A DNA stretch of 64,000 nt. Origin: an uncultured Eubacteriales bacterium (GTDB lineage Bacteria > Bacillota > Clostridia > Christensenellales > Aristaeellaceae). The notes below the pieces were generated by a model, which saw only the letters and a program-made list of their open reading frames with translations, ran no database searches and had not been told where the DNA came from. The position numbers and the translations under genes are program-made. Location of the stretch: NCBI GenBank assembly GCA_902764915.1, contig CACWXY010000011.1, positions 1-64,000 of the forward strand, in the 5' to 3' direction. Positions 18,839 to 28,451 of the stretch are shown here, piece by piece (the first letter of the stretch is position 1; the number at the start of each line of letters is the position of its first letter).

Positions 18839-20344
18839 TCAGAGTTCGCCTCCCGCGATCGTCTTCATCACCTGAGACTGGGTCAATTCATTCCCTGTCA
18901 GTTCACCCACGATCTTCCGGTCCCGCATAACGATGAGACGGGAACAGACGCGAAGCATCTCCTCAATCTCGGAGGAGATGAAGGTGACGCTCATGTTTTC
19001 TTCTGCCAGTTTCAGGACCAGCTTCTGTATTTCCAGTTTGGTACCTACATCAATGCCGCGGGTCGGCTCATCCAGAATCAGGTAATCCGGATGTGTTAGC
19101 AGCCACCGGGCCAGAATGACCTTCTGCTGATTGCCGCCGGACAGGGATCGGATGGGTGTATCCTGGGAAGCTGTTTTGATTTTCAGCGCCTGAATATATT
19201 CATCGGCAAACTTTTCCATCTGGCTTCGAGACATGGGATGGAAGAAGCCTTTCATTACCTGCATGGCAAGAATAATGTTTTCTCGCACGGACAGATCCGC
19301 AATAATGCCATCCCGCTTGCGGTCTTCAGGGAGATACCCGATACCATGCTTCATAGCATCATGCGGTCTGGTGATTCTGACAGGTTTGCCTTTTATCTTT
19401 ATCCGGCCGCCGGTTACCCGATCAGCACCGAAAATAGCGCGGACACTTTCGCTGCGCCCGGAGCCAAGCAGACCGGTAAAACCGTTCACCTCGCCCTGGC
19501 GGATGACAAAGTCAAAGGGACGGCTTTCTGTACTGGACAGGCCCTGGGCTTCATAGAGCGTTTCACGGCTGCCCAGGCTCTTCTGGCCTACCTGTGCCAG
19601 ATCCTCCAGTTCGTTGAGATCTTTGCCCATCATTTTGGCTACCAGTTCTACCTGGGGAAGGGCGGCTGCAGGGTACTCACCGACCAGTTCACCGTTGCGC
19701 AGAACGGTAATCCGATCACTGACTTCATATACCTGCTCCAGAAAGTGCGTGACAAAGACGATCCCTACGCCGCGATTTTTCAGATCCCGCATCAGGTCAA
19801 AGAGCATGGCTACCTCTTTTTCATCCAGAGAAGAGGTCGGTTCGTCCAGAATAAGCACTTTACATTGCATGTCCACGGCCCGGGCAATGGCTACCATCTG
19901 CTGTACGGCCAGAGAGCATCGGGACAGTTCCTGCTTGGCCCGGGCAGGAATCCCCAGACTCTGCAGAATGCCATCCGTGCGTTTTTCGTAGTCTTTCCAG
20001 TGTACAAATGCACTGGCTGTTCTGCCGATGAACATGTTTTCTGCCACTGTCAGATTGGGACAGAGCGTGATTTCCTGATACACGGTGCTGATACCGGCCT
20101 TTTGCGCATCCTGCGGGGAATGAATATGGGCATCTCCCTGGATCCCTTCCATCTGTATGCTGCCGCTGTCTTTTTCATACACGCCTGTCAATACTTTAAT
20201 CAGCGTACTTTTTCCAGCGCCGTTTTCTCCCATCAGCGCATGGATTTCGCCTTTTCGGAGAGTAAAGTCCACATGATCCAGCGCCTTGGTTCCCGGGAAC
20301 GATTTGCATATCCCGCGCATGGTCAAAACCGCATCATTCTGCAT
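18839..20344 (-). CDS. ytfR: Sugar ABC transporter ATPase (two ABC domains), YtfR-like
   Basis: A 501-residue fused ATPase. Domain 1 has Walker A GENGAGKST near residue 36 and DEPTSSLDEKE. Domain 2 has the degenerate Walker A GLLGSGRSE, signature LSGGNQQK and DEPTRGIDVG. One degenerate site is normal for the RbsA/MglA/YtfR group. It powers uptake through the two downstream permeases. It is separated from ytfQ by 105 bases containing a hairpin, which probably gives the binding protein more transcript than the rest. Confidence 0.92.
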   Translation of the reverse strand: MQNDAVLTMRGICKSFPGTKALDHVDFTLRKGEIHALMGENGAGKSTLIKVLTGVYEKDSGSIQMEGIQGDAHIHSPQDAQKAGISTVYQEITLCPNLTVAENMFIGRTASAFVHWKDYEKRTDGILQSLGIPARAKQELSRCSLAVQQMVAIARAVDMQCKVLILDEPTSSLDEKEVAMLFDLMRDLKNRGVGIVFVTHFLEQVYEVSDRITVLRNGELVGEYPAAALPQVELVAKMMGKDLNELEDLAQVGQKSLGSRETLYEAQGLSSTESRPFDFVIRQGEVNGFTGLLGSGRSESVRAIFGADRVTGGRIKIKGKPVRITRPHDAMKHGIGYLPEDRKRDGIIADLSVRENIILAMQVMKGFFHPMSRSQMEKFADEYIQALKIKTASQDTPIRSLSGGNQQKVILARWLLTHPDYLILDEPTRGIDVGTKLEIQKLVLKLAEENMSVTFISSEIEEMLRVCSRLIVMRDRKIVGELTGNELTQSQVMKTIAGGEL

Positions 20345-20390
20345 GCTGGCTTGCTCCTTCCGGGTCGTCCTGCCCCTGTTTCAAAGAAAG

Positions 20391-20431
20391 CGCGGTATGA
20401 ACGCGCATATTACTGCCGTCCACACCGCGCC
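20391..20431 (-). terminator. Intercistronic hairpin between ytfQ and ytfR
   Basis: Inverted repeat GCGCGGT (20391-20397) and ACCGCGC (20425-20431), followed on the minus strand by TTTCTTTG. It resembles a partial terminator or 3' stabiliser, as is common after the binding-protein gene of an importer operon. Confidence 0.55.
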
Positions 20432-20449
20432 TTGCTTCAGTCTACTGAA

Positions 20450-21424
20450 TTACAGACCATAGGCATCAATGTCTTCCTGGGTGATGGTGCGGGCGTCAAA
20501 GCCCTTTTCTTCGGAAATAATCTGGTTCAGTTCGTTGAGACCTTCAATCTCGCCGCCCGCTTCCAGTGTCTTGATCATCTGATCAATGACATTGGCCTGG
20601 AAAGGAGAGCACTGGCCATCATAGTTCCATTCGCCGGCAAGCAGTTTTTCCAGAGCCCACTTATTGCAGTCAAAGCCCATGATGATGACATCGCCGTCCA
20701 CGCCGTGCGTAATGCCGGCTGCATCCAGAGCGGCAACAACGCCATCGGCCATGCCGTCGTTCTCAGCGTATACAATGTTGAAATCTTCCTTGGCGTTGAT
20801 GGCAGCTTCGGCAATCTTACGGGCTTCATTGGGATCCCAGGAGTCACCGCCAGTGCCTTCCCGTACCATGGTCCATTTTTCATCAGCTGCGATTTTTTCC
20901 GTCAGAGGATCACTGCGGCCGATCTGGGCAGCGGAGCCCAGCTGGCCCTGAATGTGCAGTACCTTGTATTCATCCAGGCCAAGACTTTCCAGCCAGGCCA
21001 CGGCGGTCTCACCTTCCTGGCGCATGTCGGAGACAACAGCCGCTGTGTAGAGATCAGGATCGCATTCGATCATACGGTCGAACAGGAACACTTTGATGCC
21101 GGCATCCTTGGCATCCTGCAGTACTTCGTCCCAGCCGGTGGTCTCGGCAGCGGACACCAGAATGTAATCCACCTCAGCGGTGATGAAGCCACGGGCGGCC
21201 TCCAGCTGCTTGTCAGCGGTGGGAGCTGTTACGAAAGTGGCGTCATAGCCGTTTTCCTTGGTGAAGGTATCTGTCAGGTTCTTAACATTGGCCTGGCGAT
21301 AGCCGGATTCAGAGGGGTCGAGATTGATAATACCGACCTTGATCAGATCTCCATCGGCCAGAGCCATGGCAGTGCAGGACAGCACCATTACCAGTGCCAG
21401 AAACAGTGCGACAAACTTCTTCAT
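20450..21424 (-). CDS. ytfQ: Sugar-binding protein, YtfQ-like
   Basis: A 324-residue extracellular type I periplasmic-binding fold. It has a signal peptide (about residues 1-23, ending CTAMALA) with Cys17 that might instead be a lipidation site. The mature part has the family's paired motifs (ESGYRQANVKN, EAARGFITAEVDYILVSAAE, KVFLFDRMIE) also seen in YtfQ. It delivers the sugar to YtfRT-YjfF. GGGAGG is 5 bases before the ATG. It is first in the operon and divergent from the histidine-kinase operon. A second paralogue lies at 23136. Confidence 0.88.
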   Translation of the reverse strand: MKKFVALFLALVMVLSCTAMALADGDLIKVGIINLDPSESGYRQANVKNLTDTFTKENGYDATFVTAPTADKQLEAARGFITAEVDYILVSAAETTGWDEVLQDAKDAGIKVFLFDRMIECDPDLYTAAVVSDMRQEGETAVAWLESLGLDEYKVLHIQGQLGSAAQIGRSDPLTEKIAADEKWTMVREGTGGDSWDPNEARKIAEAAINAKEDFNIVYAENDGMADGVVAALDAAGITHGVDGDVIIMGFDCNKWALEKLLAGEWNYDGQCSPFQANVIDQMIKTLEAGGEIEGLNELNQIISEEKGFDARTITQEDIDAYGL

Positions 21425-21469
21425 GGTTTTCCTCCCGATTTTTCAGCCCGAAGGGCTTTTGATGATACG

Positions 21470-21498
21470 ATTATAGGATCGGGAAGCAAAGAAAACAT
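21470..21498 (-). promoter_or_regulatory. Probable promoter of the ytfQ operon
   Basis: Perfect TATAAT at 21470-21475 on the minus strand, but the -35 (ATGTTT, 17 bases away) is poor. This is what is expected of a promoter that needs an activator such as the YesN-type regulator nearby. Confidence 0.55.
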
Positions 21499-21501
21499 TC
21501 A

Positions 21502-21521
21502 CTATCTTTTGAAATTGATAG
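21502..21521. promoter_or_regulatory. Possible operator upstream of ytfQ
   Basis: Inverted repeat CTATC, 10 bases, GATAG, ending just upstream of the weak -35 box of ytfQ. The position suits an activator site, possibly for the response regulator at 24107. Inference only. Confidence 0.35.
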
Positions 21522-21632
21522 CAAGTTTTTTGCGCAATGGACCGCATGAATAACGTTTTATGATATTTTCTTTCGAAAAAAGATATTTTTATTGGTCAGC
21601 GTTTTGCCGGAACGGAAATGAATAGGAGAGTA

Positions 21633-21641
21633 TGCTATAAT
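21633..21641 (+). promoter_or_regulatory. Extended -10 promoter of the kinase operon
   Basis: TGCTATAAT, with no convincing -35 box at the right spacing. Transcription would start near 21648, which rules out the in-frame ATG at 21640 and supports the kinase start at 21676. Confidence 0.6.
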
Positions 21642-21675
21642 GCCCTTTAGCAAACTGAATGTTTCGGAGGTGCCT

Positions 21676-23139
21676 ATGTCGCGCTCCTCTTCTTCTGCGC
21701 CGCGCACTGTTCAGCAGCAGATACGGAAAATTCTTGGGATTATGTCTGCAGCCATGGCGGTAATCATCACCGCACTGACCCTGGTGCTTTTTGCGATCAA
21801 TCGCCAGTATACGGGTGTACTGGCCTGCGCGAATACAGCAGCGGACTTCAATAAGGAATTCAAGAGTACGCTGGATCTGGAAATGTACAATCATGTGATT
21901 CGGCCACGTACCGAGCATTCCGTGGAAGAACTGCCCATGGATGAATTGGACAATGCAGAACAGGTGCTGAATCGCCTGGCTACGGAAACCACACTCAGTG
22001 ACAACCGCTGGCGTGTGCGAAGTATGCTGGATATGTGCCGGAACCTGCGTGCGTATATGGTAGAGATTGCCCGGACGGATTCCTATGACATGCGCATGGA
22101 ACTGCTGGAGAGAAACATCCGGGGCGAGACAGGACTGACAAAACTGATTGAAAATTATATGCATGATTTTCTGGGGGACGAAGTGCGGGAACTGGCACGT
22201 ATCCGGAACGTCATCGGACGACAGACAACACTGCTTATCATGATTTCCGCACTGGCCATGGGTGCGCTGTTTCTGGGGCTTCTGATATACTCTCTGCGAA
22301 TTGGGCGCAGCATTACCGGCCCGATTCGTGCATTAACGGAAAAAGCGGAACGCTTTGGCGCAGATGATTTTGCTGGTACCCCGATAAATACCAGCATTGC
22401 GGAGCTGCAGACGCTGGACCGGAACTTTGACAAAATGGCTGGCCGCATCAGTATGCTCATGGAAAAACAGCGGCAGGATCAGCAATCCCTTCATCGTGCA
22501 GAGCTGGAATTACTCCAGGCACAGATTAATCCGCATTTTCTGTATAATACACTGGACTCCATTGTGATACTGGCAGAGTCCCAGCGCGAAGAAGATGTAA
22601 TTCATATGGTGACCAGTCTCTCTGCCTTCTTCCGGAACTCACTCAGCAATGGGGAAGATGTGATTTCGCTTCGGGCAGAGCTGATACAGGCAAAATCCTA
22701 TCTGGAAATCCAGCAGATCCGCTACAGTGACATTTTATCGTATGAAATTTCTGTGCCGGAGAGCATACAGGATACACCGGTTCCTAAGCTGATTCTGCAG
22801 CCACTGATTGAGAATGCGCTGTATCATGGCATAAAAAACCGCCGGGGACGGGGGATGATACGAATCAAGGGCTTTGCTGAGAATACGGACATCTGTCTGC
22901 AGGTGATGGACAATGGCGCCGGCATGTCAGAGGAGCAGCTGACGCGTCTGCAGTCCGGCACATATGAGGAACATCACAGCGGACTGGGACTGAAAAATGT
23001 ACATCAGCGCATTCGCCTGTACTGTGGTGAGCCTTACGGACTTTCCTTTGAAAGTGAACAGGGAGTGGGGACAACCGTGACGGTTCATTTGCCCCGGCGG
23101 GGCGTGATAGATTTACGTCAGGAAGGAGCAGAATCATGA
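21676..23139 (+). CDS. Sensor histidine kinase, LytS/YesM type
   Basis: A 487-residue membrane kinase. A first helix (about residues 16-40), an extracellular domain of about 140 residues, a second helix (about 185-205) and a HAMP linker are followed by the His_kinase domain with the phosphorylated His in INPHFLYN (H287). The ATPase domain has the N-box LIENALYHG, DNGAGM, and GLGLKNVHQR. GGAGG lies 5 bases before the ATG. Its stop overlaps the start of a lipoprotein sugar-binding protein (ATGA). I infer that the binding protein presents sugar to the kinase's outer domain, as XylFII does for its LytS partner in Clostridium, and that the kinase phosphorylates the YesN regulator at 24107. Confidence 0.92.
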   Translation: MSRSSSSAPRTVQQQIRKILGIMSAAMAVIITALTLVLFAINRQYTGVLACANTAADFNKEFKSTLDLEMYNHVIRPRTEHSVEELPMDELDNAEQVLNRLATETTLSDNRWRVRSMLDMCRNLRAYMVEIARTDSYDMRMELLERNIRGETGLTKLIENYMHDFLGDEVRELARIRNVIGRQTTLLIMISALAMGALFLGLLIYSLRIGRSITGPIRALTEKAERFGADDFAGTPINTSIAELQTLDRNFDKMAGRISMLMEKQRQDQQSLHRAELELLQAQINPHFLYNTLDSIVILAESQREEDVIHMVTSLSAFFRNSLSNGEDVISLRAELIQAKSYLEIQQIRYSDILSYEISVPESIQDTPVPKLILQPLIENALYHGIKNRRGRGMIRIKGFAENTDICLQVMDNGAGMSEEQLTRLQSGTYEEHHSGLGLKNVHQRIRLYCGEPYGLSFESEQGVGTTVTVHLPRRGVIDLRQEGAES

Positions 23140-24113
23140 ACAGACAATGGGCTCTTGTACTGCTGATGCTGGCATGCCTCTTGCTTACAGCCTGCAGCAG
23201 TGTGGGAAATGCACCTTCTACAGCGGAGGAACCGCACCTGATTGTGGTGGGTTTTTCTCAGGTGGGTGCAGAAAGCGACTGGCGTAATGCCAATACACGC
23301 AGCATGCAGACAGCGCTTTCTGCGGATAACGGATTCCGACTGATTCTGGATGATGCTCAGCAGAAGCAGGAAAAACAGATTACGGCCATCCGCAATTTTA
23401 TCAATCAGGGCGTGGATTATATTGTGCTGGCGCCTACGACGGAACGCGGATGGGAAACCGTGCTGAGTGAAGCGAAGGCCGCGGGGATTCCTGTCATTAT
23501 TGTGGACAGGATGATCGAGATTAAGGATTCCGATTTATTCACCTGCTGGATTGGCAGTGATTTCCGAAAGGAAGGAGCGGCGGCTGTAGCATGGATGGAA
23601 CAGAGATTTCAGGATCAGCCGCTGCGCATCGTACACCTGCAGGGGAATATTGGTTCTACCGCTCAGATCGGGCGCACGGACAGCCTGGATGCCGGTCTGA
23701 TGGCACATCCCCAGTGGCAGCTGGTGTTTCGCGGTTCCGGTGATTTTACACAGGCCAAAGGACAGGAACTGGTGGAGGCATTGATCCGTGAGAATACGGC
23801 CTTTGATCTGATTTTCTCTGAAAATGACAATATGGCCTATGGTGCTATTGACGCACTGAAAAAGGCGGGGCTGACACCGGGAGAGGATGTGACCATTCTT
23901 TCCTTTGATGCCAGCAGTACCGCGCTTCATATGATACTGGATGGAGAAATCAGCTTTGATGCTGAATGCAACCCGCTTCACGGTCCCCGTGTTCGTGCAA
24001 TCATTGAACAGCTGGAAGCGGGAAGAACACCGCCGAAATACACTTTTGTGGAGGAGGCTGTTTTTGAGCGGGAAGGCTTGACGGAAGCGATAATCGAAGC
24101 ACGCGGCTACTGA
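23136..24113 (+). CDS. Lipoprotein sugar-binding protein, probable sensor partner
   Basis: A 325-residue lipoprotein (lipobox LLTAC, Cys20) with the same fold as the YtfQ-like protein at 20450, but closer to E. coli YtfQ in its start (VGFSQVGAESDWRNANT) and in DDAQQKQEKQITAIRNF. It is translated with the histidine kinase (4-base overlap) and not with the transporter, which argues for a sensing role rather than uptake. It might also feed the importer as a second binding protein. The 3' end overlaps the convergent regulator gene by 7 bases. Confidence 0.85.
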   Translation: MNRQWALVLLMLACLLLTACSSVGNAPSTAEEPHLIVVGFSQVGAESDWRNANTRSMQTALSADNGFRLILDDAQQKQEKQITAIRNFINQGVDYIVLAPTTERGWETVLSEAKAAGIPVIIVDRMIEIKDSDLFTCWIGSDFRKEGAAAVAWMEQRFQDQPLRIVHLQGNIGSTAQIGRTDSLDAGLMAHPQWQLVFRGSGDFTQAKGQELVEALIRENTAFDLIFSENDNMAYGAIDALKKAGLTPGEDVTILSFDASSTALHMILDGEISFDAECNPLHGPRVRAIIEQLEAGRTPPKYTFVEEAVFEREGLTEAIIEARGY

Positions 24114-25678
24114 GTTTCCTCCATGGCACGATATTCCTTCGGCGTGATGCCTTCCATTTTACGGAAGACGTGGCTGAAATAGTTGGGCTCATTGTACCCG
24201 ATTTCCAGTGCAATATCGGAAAGCCGCATATTGGTAGTGCGCAGAAGTTCCTTGGCTCTGTCAATACGCATGCATGTCAGATAATTGATGAAGGACCGGC
24301 CCAATGTCTGAGAAAAAACCGTACTGAAATGTGCAGCACTCATGCCTACATGACGCGCTGTCGTAATCAGGGAAATATTGGGATCACAGAAGTTTTCTGC
24401 CACATATTTCTGAGCGCGGCTCATGACAGAAGCATATTTCAGGTCCCCTATCGCGTCCTGCCGAGCGGAGAGTGCGTCTGTCAGCAGTTCCTCGGCGGTG
24501 TGCCGGAAGGTTTCCCTGTCTTCGGAGGCTGCAAAAATGTTGTACTTTTCACTCAGTCGCGCTGCTACATCCTTGCTGTTCGCCATGGGCATATAACGTG
24601 TGGTGATTTCGACAGCCAGCTTAATGATGTCAATCAGTGCATAGTAGCGCATCAGCATGCTGTCGAAGGATCCGTTTATGGCGGCGTCCAGCAGGCCGGA
24701 TACCTCTTCCGGTGTGGCGCGGAGAATGCTTTGCCGAAATTCCTTGCTGAATGGTCCGTCATAATTGACGATATCAGCAGTAATCTGTGCCGTGTCAGCT
24801 GCATTGATGACCTGTCCCGGGGAGATACTGCTGACTTTCTTGAGCAGATCAGCAGCAGTTTTGTAAGCATCTGCGATGGCACCCAGACGCTGTACTGTGC
24901 AGCTCAGTGCAACAGTAATGACAGGGCACAGGTCTTTCAGTTCGTGCTTAAGAATATGGACAAGCCGATAGACCCGCTCATTGAGCGCTTCTTCTCCATT
25001 GCCATAAAGAAGCAGAGCCAGCTGGTCACCTGCGGTGAAATCAAACAGGATATCCTGTTCTGCCTTCAGCGTGCTGCGAACAGTATTATGAAGCCGCTTG
25101 TCATCCGGACGGGGGCCGTCAAAATAGTACACGGCAACCAGATAATGACTGTGGATGATATCCATATGCAGAATACGGGCCTGTTCCAGCAGGGCTTCTG
25201 TATCCGCATCATCAAAGAGCAGCTGGCGCAGGAAACGCTGTTTCAGTGCCTGGTCGACCTGATCCCGGTTCAATCCGGGGACAGAGTCAGGGACAGTCTT
25301 GCTCTTTTCGATACGCGCAGCCATTTCCTCAATGACCCGTGTCAGGTCTGCTGGCCGCACAGGCTTGAGCAGGTATTGATCCACGCCAAGTGCGATGGCT
25401 TTCTGAGTAAATTCAAAATCACCGTATCCGCTGATGATTACGATTTTCAGCCAGGGCATCATTGAACGGGCGTGGCGGATTAATCCAAAGCCGTCCAGAA
25501 AGGGCATGCGGATATCGGTCAGCAAAATATCCGGCATCAGGTCCTGCATCATGGACAGTGCCATTTCTCCATCAGAAGCTTCCCCGCAGAAGACATAGGG
25601 CCCCTGCATCTTTTCAATGGTATTGCGTATGCTCTGCCGGATCAGCAGCTCATCTTCAACAACAAAAATCTGATACAT
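24107..25678 (-). CDS. Response regulator, YesN/AraC type
   Basis: A 523-residue regulator. The receiver domain (1-125) has phospho-acceptor D55 in LTDIRMP, acidic E8/D9 and Lys in YLLKPV. A middle region of about 290 residues has no motif I recognise but is normal for YesN proteins. The C-terminal AraC helix-turn-helix pair (about 420-520) ends with the family signature DIALEIGYNEPNYFSHVFRK. It is encoded convergently with, and overlapping, the kinase/binding-protein operon and is the obvious partner of that kinase. Likely targets are the ytfQ promoter and its own region. Confidence 0.92.
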   Translation of the reverse strand: MYQIFVVEDELLIRQSIRNTIEKMQGPYVFCGEASDGEMALSMMQDLMPDILLTDIRMPFLDGFGLIRHARSMMPWLKIVIISGYGDFEFTQKAIALGVDQYLLKPVRPADLTRVIEEMAARIEKSKTVPDSVPGLNRDQVDQALKQRFLRQLLFDDADTEALLEQARILHMDIIHSHYLVAVYYFDGPRPDDKRLHNTVRSTLKAEQDILFDFTAGDQLALLLYGNGEEALNERVYRLVHILKHELKDLCPVITVALSCTVQRLGAIADAYKTAADLLKKVSSISPGQVINAADTAQITADIVNYDGPFSKEFRQSILRATPEEVSGLLDAAINGSFDSMLMRYYALIDIIKLAVEITTRYMPMANSKDVAARLSEKYNIFAASEDRETFRHTAEELLTDALSARQDAIGDLKYASVMSRAQKYVAENFCDPNISLITTARHVGMSAAHFSTVFSQTLGRSFINYLTCMRIDRAKELLRTTNMRLSDIALEIGYNEPNYFSHVFRKMEGITPKEYRAMEETQ

Positions 25679-25784
25679 AACATTCCTCTGCTCATAGCCA
25701 GCAGGAGCCTTTGATGCCTGGTACGGCTTCCTTTTTCAGTACCGTTCCCGCTGGCGCTGTTTTCCTCGTTTGGCCGTTGGAATC

Positions 25785-25813
25785 ATTGTAAGGGATTTTG
25801 GAACAGCTTTCAA
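25785..25813 (-). promoter_or_regulatory. Sigma-A promoter of the response regulator gene
   Basis: On the minus strand TTGAAA, 17 bases, TACAAT, about 105 bases before the start codon. Confidence 0.65.
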
Positions 25814-26220
25814 TTGGAGCGCATGCAGGTTCAAATGAAAAACCGTAATATTCCGGTAAAAAGCCTTTTCCTGTACACCTTTTATACAGGAGAAGCTTTG
25901 ACGCAGGGGAAAGATTCACGTATGATTATTCGGAATCGTACAGCCTAAAGGGCTGTTCTGCATGACAGACGTTCTGCCTTGGGAATGAGAGACCGCCTGA
26001 TTTCATGACTGATGAGTTCATCCGTGCCTGGAGCGGACCATTGGATGATATATGCAGAAAAAGCGGAAAACGCTGCATTCTGCCATGGAAAACGGCGTAA
26101 AAATGACGCGAAAAAGACCATGAATAAGATGACGTATTCCGCGGCAGCCAGGGCAGAAAAATGCAGAAGAGAAGAGCATCTGAGAATGGGCGTATTCTAT
26201 TTTCACAGGAGGCGTGTGGC
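25814..26220. other. Intergenic region between regulator and ABC exporter
   Basis: No gene found. A hairpin at 25861-25898 (CCTGTA...TACAGG core with flanking AAGC...GCTT) is followed on the minus strand by TTTTT, so it looks like a terminator pointing towards the regulator gene, but no gene lies upstream on that strand. The open plus frame before 26221 lacks a good start. Confidence 0.4.
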
Positions 26221-28059
26221 ATGCCAGGACCTGGCGGCCCGATGGGCAGAGGACATTATCTGACAGAGGAAGAAAAGAAACAGACTCCCAAGGTGACAAA
26301 AGAACTGCTGTACAGGGTTTTCTCCTACCTTCGCCCTTATACAGCACAGCTTATTCTGGTTTTAGGGTGCATTATTGTCTCATCGGTATGCAGCCTCTTT
26401 CCTTCGATCCTGAGCGGCAAAATTGTGGATGTGCTGACCGGAAAGGACGTGGGCGGCTGGTTTGGGAACGGCATTGCCGCACTCATTCGTCTGATCCTGC
26501 TGTCTCTGGCACTTCATTTCTTTTCCAATCTGATTGGTGTGGGGGAAAGCTATCTGAATACATGGATTGCGCAGCATATCTCCTATGATATGAGGAATCA
26601 GATGTATCGGCATCTGCAGAAGATGTCCCAGCGCTTTTTTACTTCTGCCAATCAAGGGGATATCATTACCCGTATGACCAGTGATATCTCCGGTGTGGAA
26701 TCGGTCATCTCGGGAACTATTACCAGCATTCTTTCCAACGGAATTACACTCATTGTCGCCATGACTGCCATGTTCCGCAAGAACTGGATTCTCGCACTTG
26801 TGGGAATGATTGTGGTTCCACTGTTTACACTTCCGACACGCATGGCCGGAAAGAAGCGGTGGAAACTGGCGGGGGAGGCACAGGCCTGCAATGACGAGAT
26901 CAATGGAATTCTGAACGAAACCCTGTCTGTCAGCGGTCAGCTACTGGTAAAACTCTTTGGCCGGGAAGAAAAGGAATATCAGCGGTATCAGGAAGCGAAT
27001 GGACGGATGATTCAGCTGAATATCCGGGAGCGGATGGCTGGCCGATGGTTTTTTATGCTGCTCAGTACGCTGACTACGATTGGTCCCATGCTGCTGTATC
27101 TGGTAGGCGGGATTCTGATCATGCAATATGACAGTACGATTACTGTGGGTGATATTACCGTACTGGTTTCACTTCTGGGCAGAATGTATGGTCCTGTGAA
27201 CAGTCTTCTGAACATTCAGGTTGACTGGATTCGATCCATGGCGATGTTCAGTCGCATTTTTGCCTACTATGATATGCAGCCGGAAATTGAAGACAGACCG
27301 GAAGCGAAGGAACTGTCCGGGGCGAAGGGAGAAGTCAGTTTCCAGCATGTGGATTTCAGCTATGATGGAGAACGTCAGATTCTAAAGGATATCAGCTTTG
27401 ATCTGAAAAGCGGGGACTGTATTGCGATTGTCGGCCCGAGCGGCAGCGGCAAGAGTACGATTGTGAACCTGATTCCGCGTCTGTGGGATGTCAGTGCAGG
27501 ACAGATTTTCTTCGATGGAACAGACGTGCGGGACTGGACACTTCACTCTCTGCGCGATGAGATTGGCGTTGTGACGCAGGAAACCTATCTGTTCAATGGG
27601 AGCATACGGGATAATCTTCTGTATGCAAAGCCTGAGGCGACAGAGGAGGAAATGATTGAAGCATGTAAAAAGGCGAACATCTATGAGTTTATAGAACGTC
27701 AGCCGCAGGGACTGGACACAATGGTAGGCAACCGTGGACTGAAACTGTCCGGAGGAGAAAAGCAGCGGATTTCCATCGCACGGGTGCTGCTCAAGGATCC
27801 CGCACTGCTGATCTTTGATGAGGCAACCTCTGCGCTGGATTCCATCTCGGAAGCGGCGATTCAGGCGGCGATCAATCCTCTGATTGAAGAGAGAACGTCT
27901 ATTCTGATTGCGCATCGGCTTTCTACAATTCTTGCTGCTGACGAGATTCTTGTGGTCAGGGAGGGGAAAATTGTAGAACGAGGAACCCATCAGGCACTGG
28001 TCCATGCGGGCGGAACCTATCAGGAACTGTATGAAACACAGTTCCAGAAGTCAGAATAA
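26221..28059 (+). CDS. ABC exporter half-transporter
   Basis: A 612-residue half transporter with an N-terminal six-helix membrane domain (about residues 30-330) and a C-terminal ABC ATPase: Walker A GPSGSGKST near 405, signature LSGGEKQR, Walker B LLIFDEATSALD and a switch His in LIAHRLST. It would act as a dimer, exporting a lipid, drug or peptide. AGGAGG lies 8 bases before the ATG at 26221. The start MPGPGGPMGRGHYL is a Gly/Pro-rich cytoplasmic lead typical of the MsbA/LmrA-like group. It stands alone, and the substrate is unknown. Confidence 0.9.
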   Translation: MPGPGGPMGRGHYLTEEEKKQTPKVTKELLYRVFSYLRPYTAQLILVLGCIIVSSVCSLFPSILSGKIVDVLTGKDVGGWFGNGIAALIRLILLSLALHFFSNLIGVGESYLNTWIAQHISYDMRNQMYRHLQKMSQRFFTSANQGDIITRMTSDISGVESVISGTITSILSNGITLIVAMTAMFRKNWILALVGMIVVPLFTLPTRMAGKKRWKLAGEAQACNDEINGILNETLSVSGQLLVKLFGREEKEYQRYQEANGRMIQLNIRERMAGRWFFMLLSTLTTIGPMLLYLVGGILIMQYDSTITVGDITVLVSLLGRMYGPVNSLLNIQVDWIRSMAMFSRIFAYYDMQPEIEDRPEAKELSGAKGEVSFQHVDFSYDGERQILKDISFDLKSGDCIAIVGPSGSGKSTIVNLIPRLWDVSAGQIFFDGTDVRDWTLHSLRDEIGVVTQETYLFNGSIRDNLLYAKPEATEEEMIEACKKANIYEFIERQPQGLDTMVGNRGLKLSGGEKQRISIARVLLKDPALLIFDEATSALDSISEAAIQAAINPLIEERTSILIAHRLSTILAADEILVVREGKIVERGTHQALVHAGGTYQELYETQFQKSE

Positions 28060-28139
28060 AAAATATCCTGGGGCTGCATTCTGCGGCGTATGCTGTCGGG
28101 GCGGGCGTTTATGGCATCAGGGTTTTCCATGGATGAAAA

Positions 28140-28195
28140 GACAATAATTCCGAGACAAACGGCGTGATTTCGATTATGCCGTTTGCTTTATTGTC
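28140..28195 (+). terminator. Long palindrome after the ABC exporter gene
   Basis: An outer stem GACAATAA...TTATTGTC and an inner stem AAACGGC...GCCGTTT are nested around a 14-base loop, about 80 bases after the stop codon. It could terminate the exporter transcript. The AT-rich outer arms also resemble the ends of a small decayed element. Confidence 0.5.
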
Positions 28196-28451
28196 CCTTC
28201 ATGGATCACGCAATGTGAAAATGGAGTCCTGGTGACCGCTGTTACTGTCAGACGGACCTCCATTAATCATACTGAATCCACACACACAGCATACCGGCAA
28301 CCGGTTTCCTCATGATGTCACATTCTCTTGCCCTGTCCGCTTCCTGCTGCAGCATGGCATTATCTGCCTCCAGCTTTTTTCCTTTTCGGGGAACTTTGAT
28401 CAGCTGCATCCGTCTGATTCTGTGAACGAAAAAAACGGGAGGGAAGCTGAA

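Noticed and set aside
19238-21553. 771-codon plus-strand frame antisense to ytfR/ytfQ
   Set aside because: Shadow frame; the minus genes have complete ABC and binding-protein motifs, and it runs into the divergent promoter.
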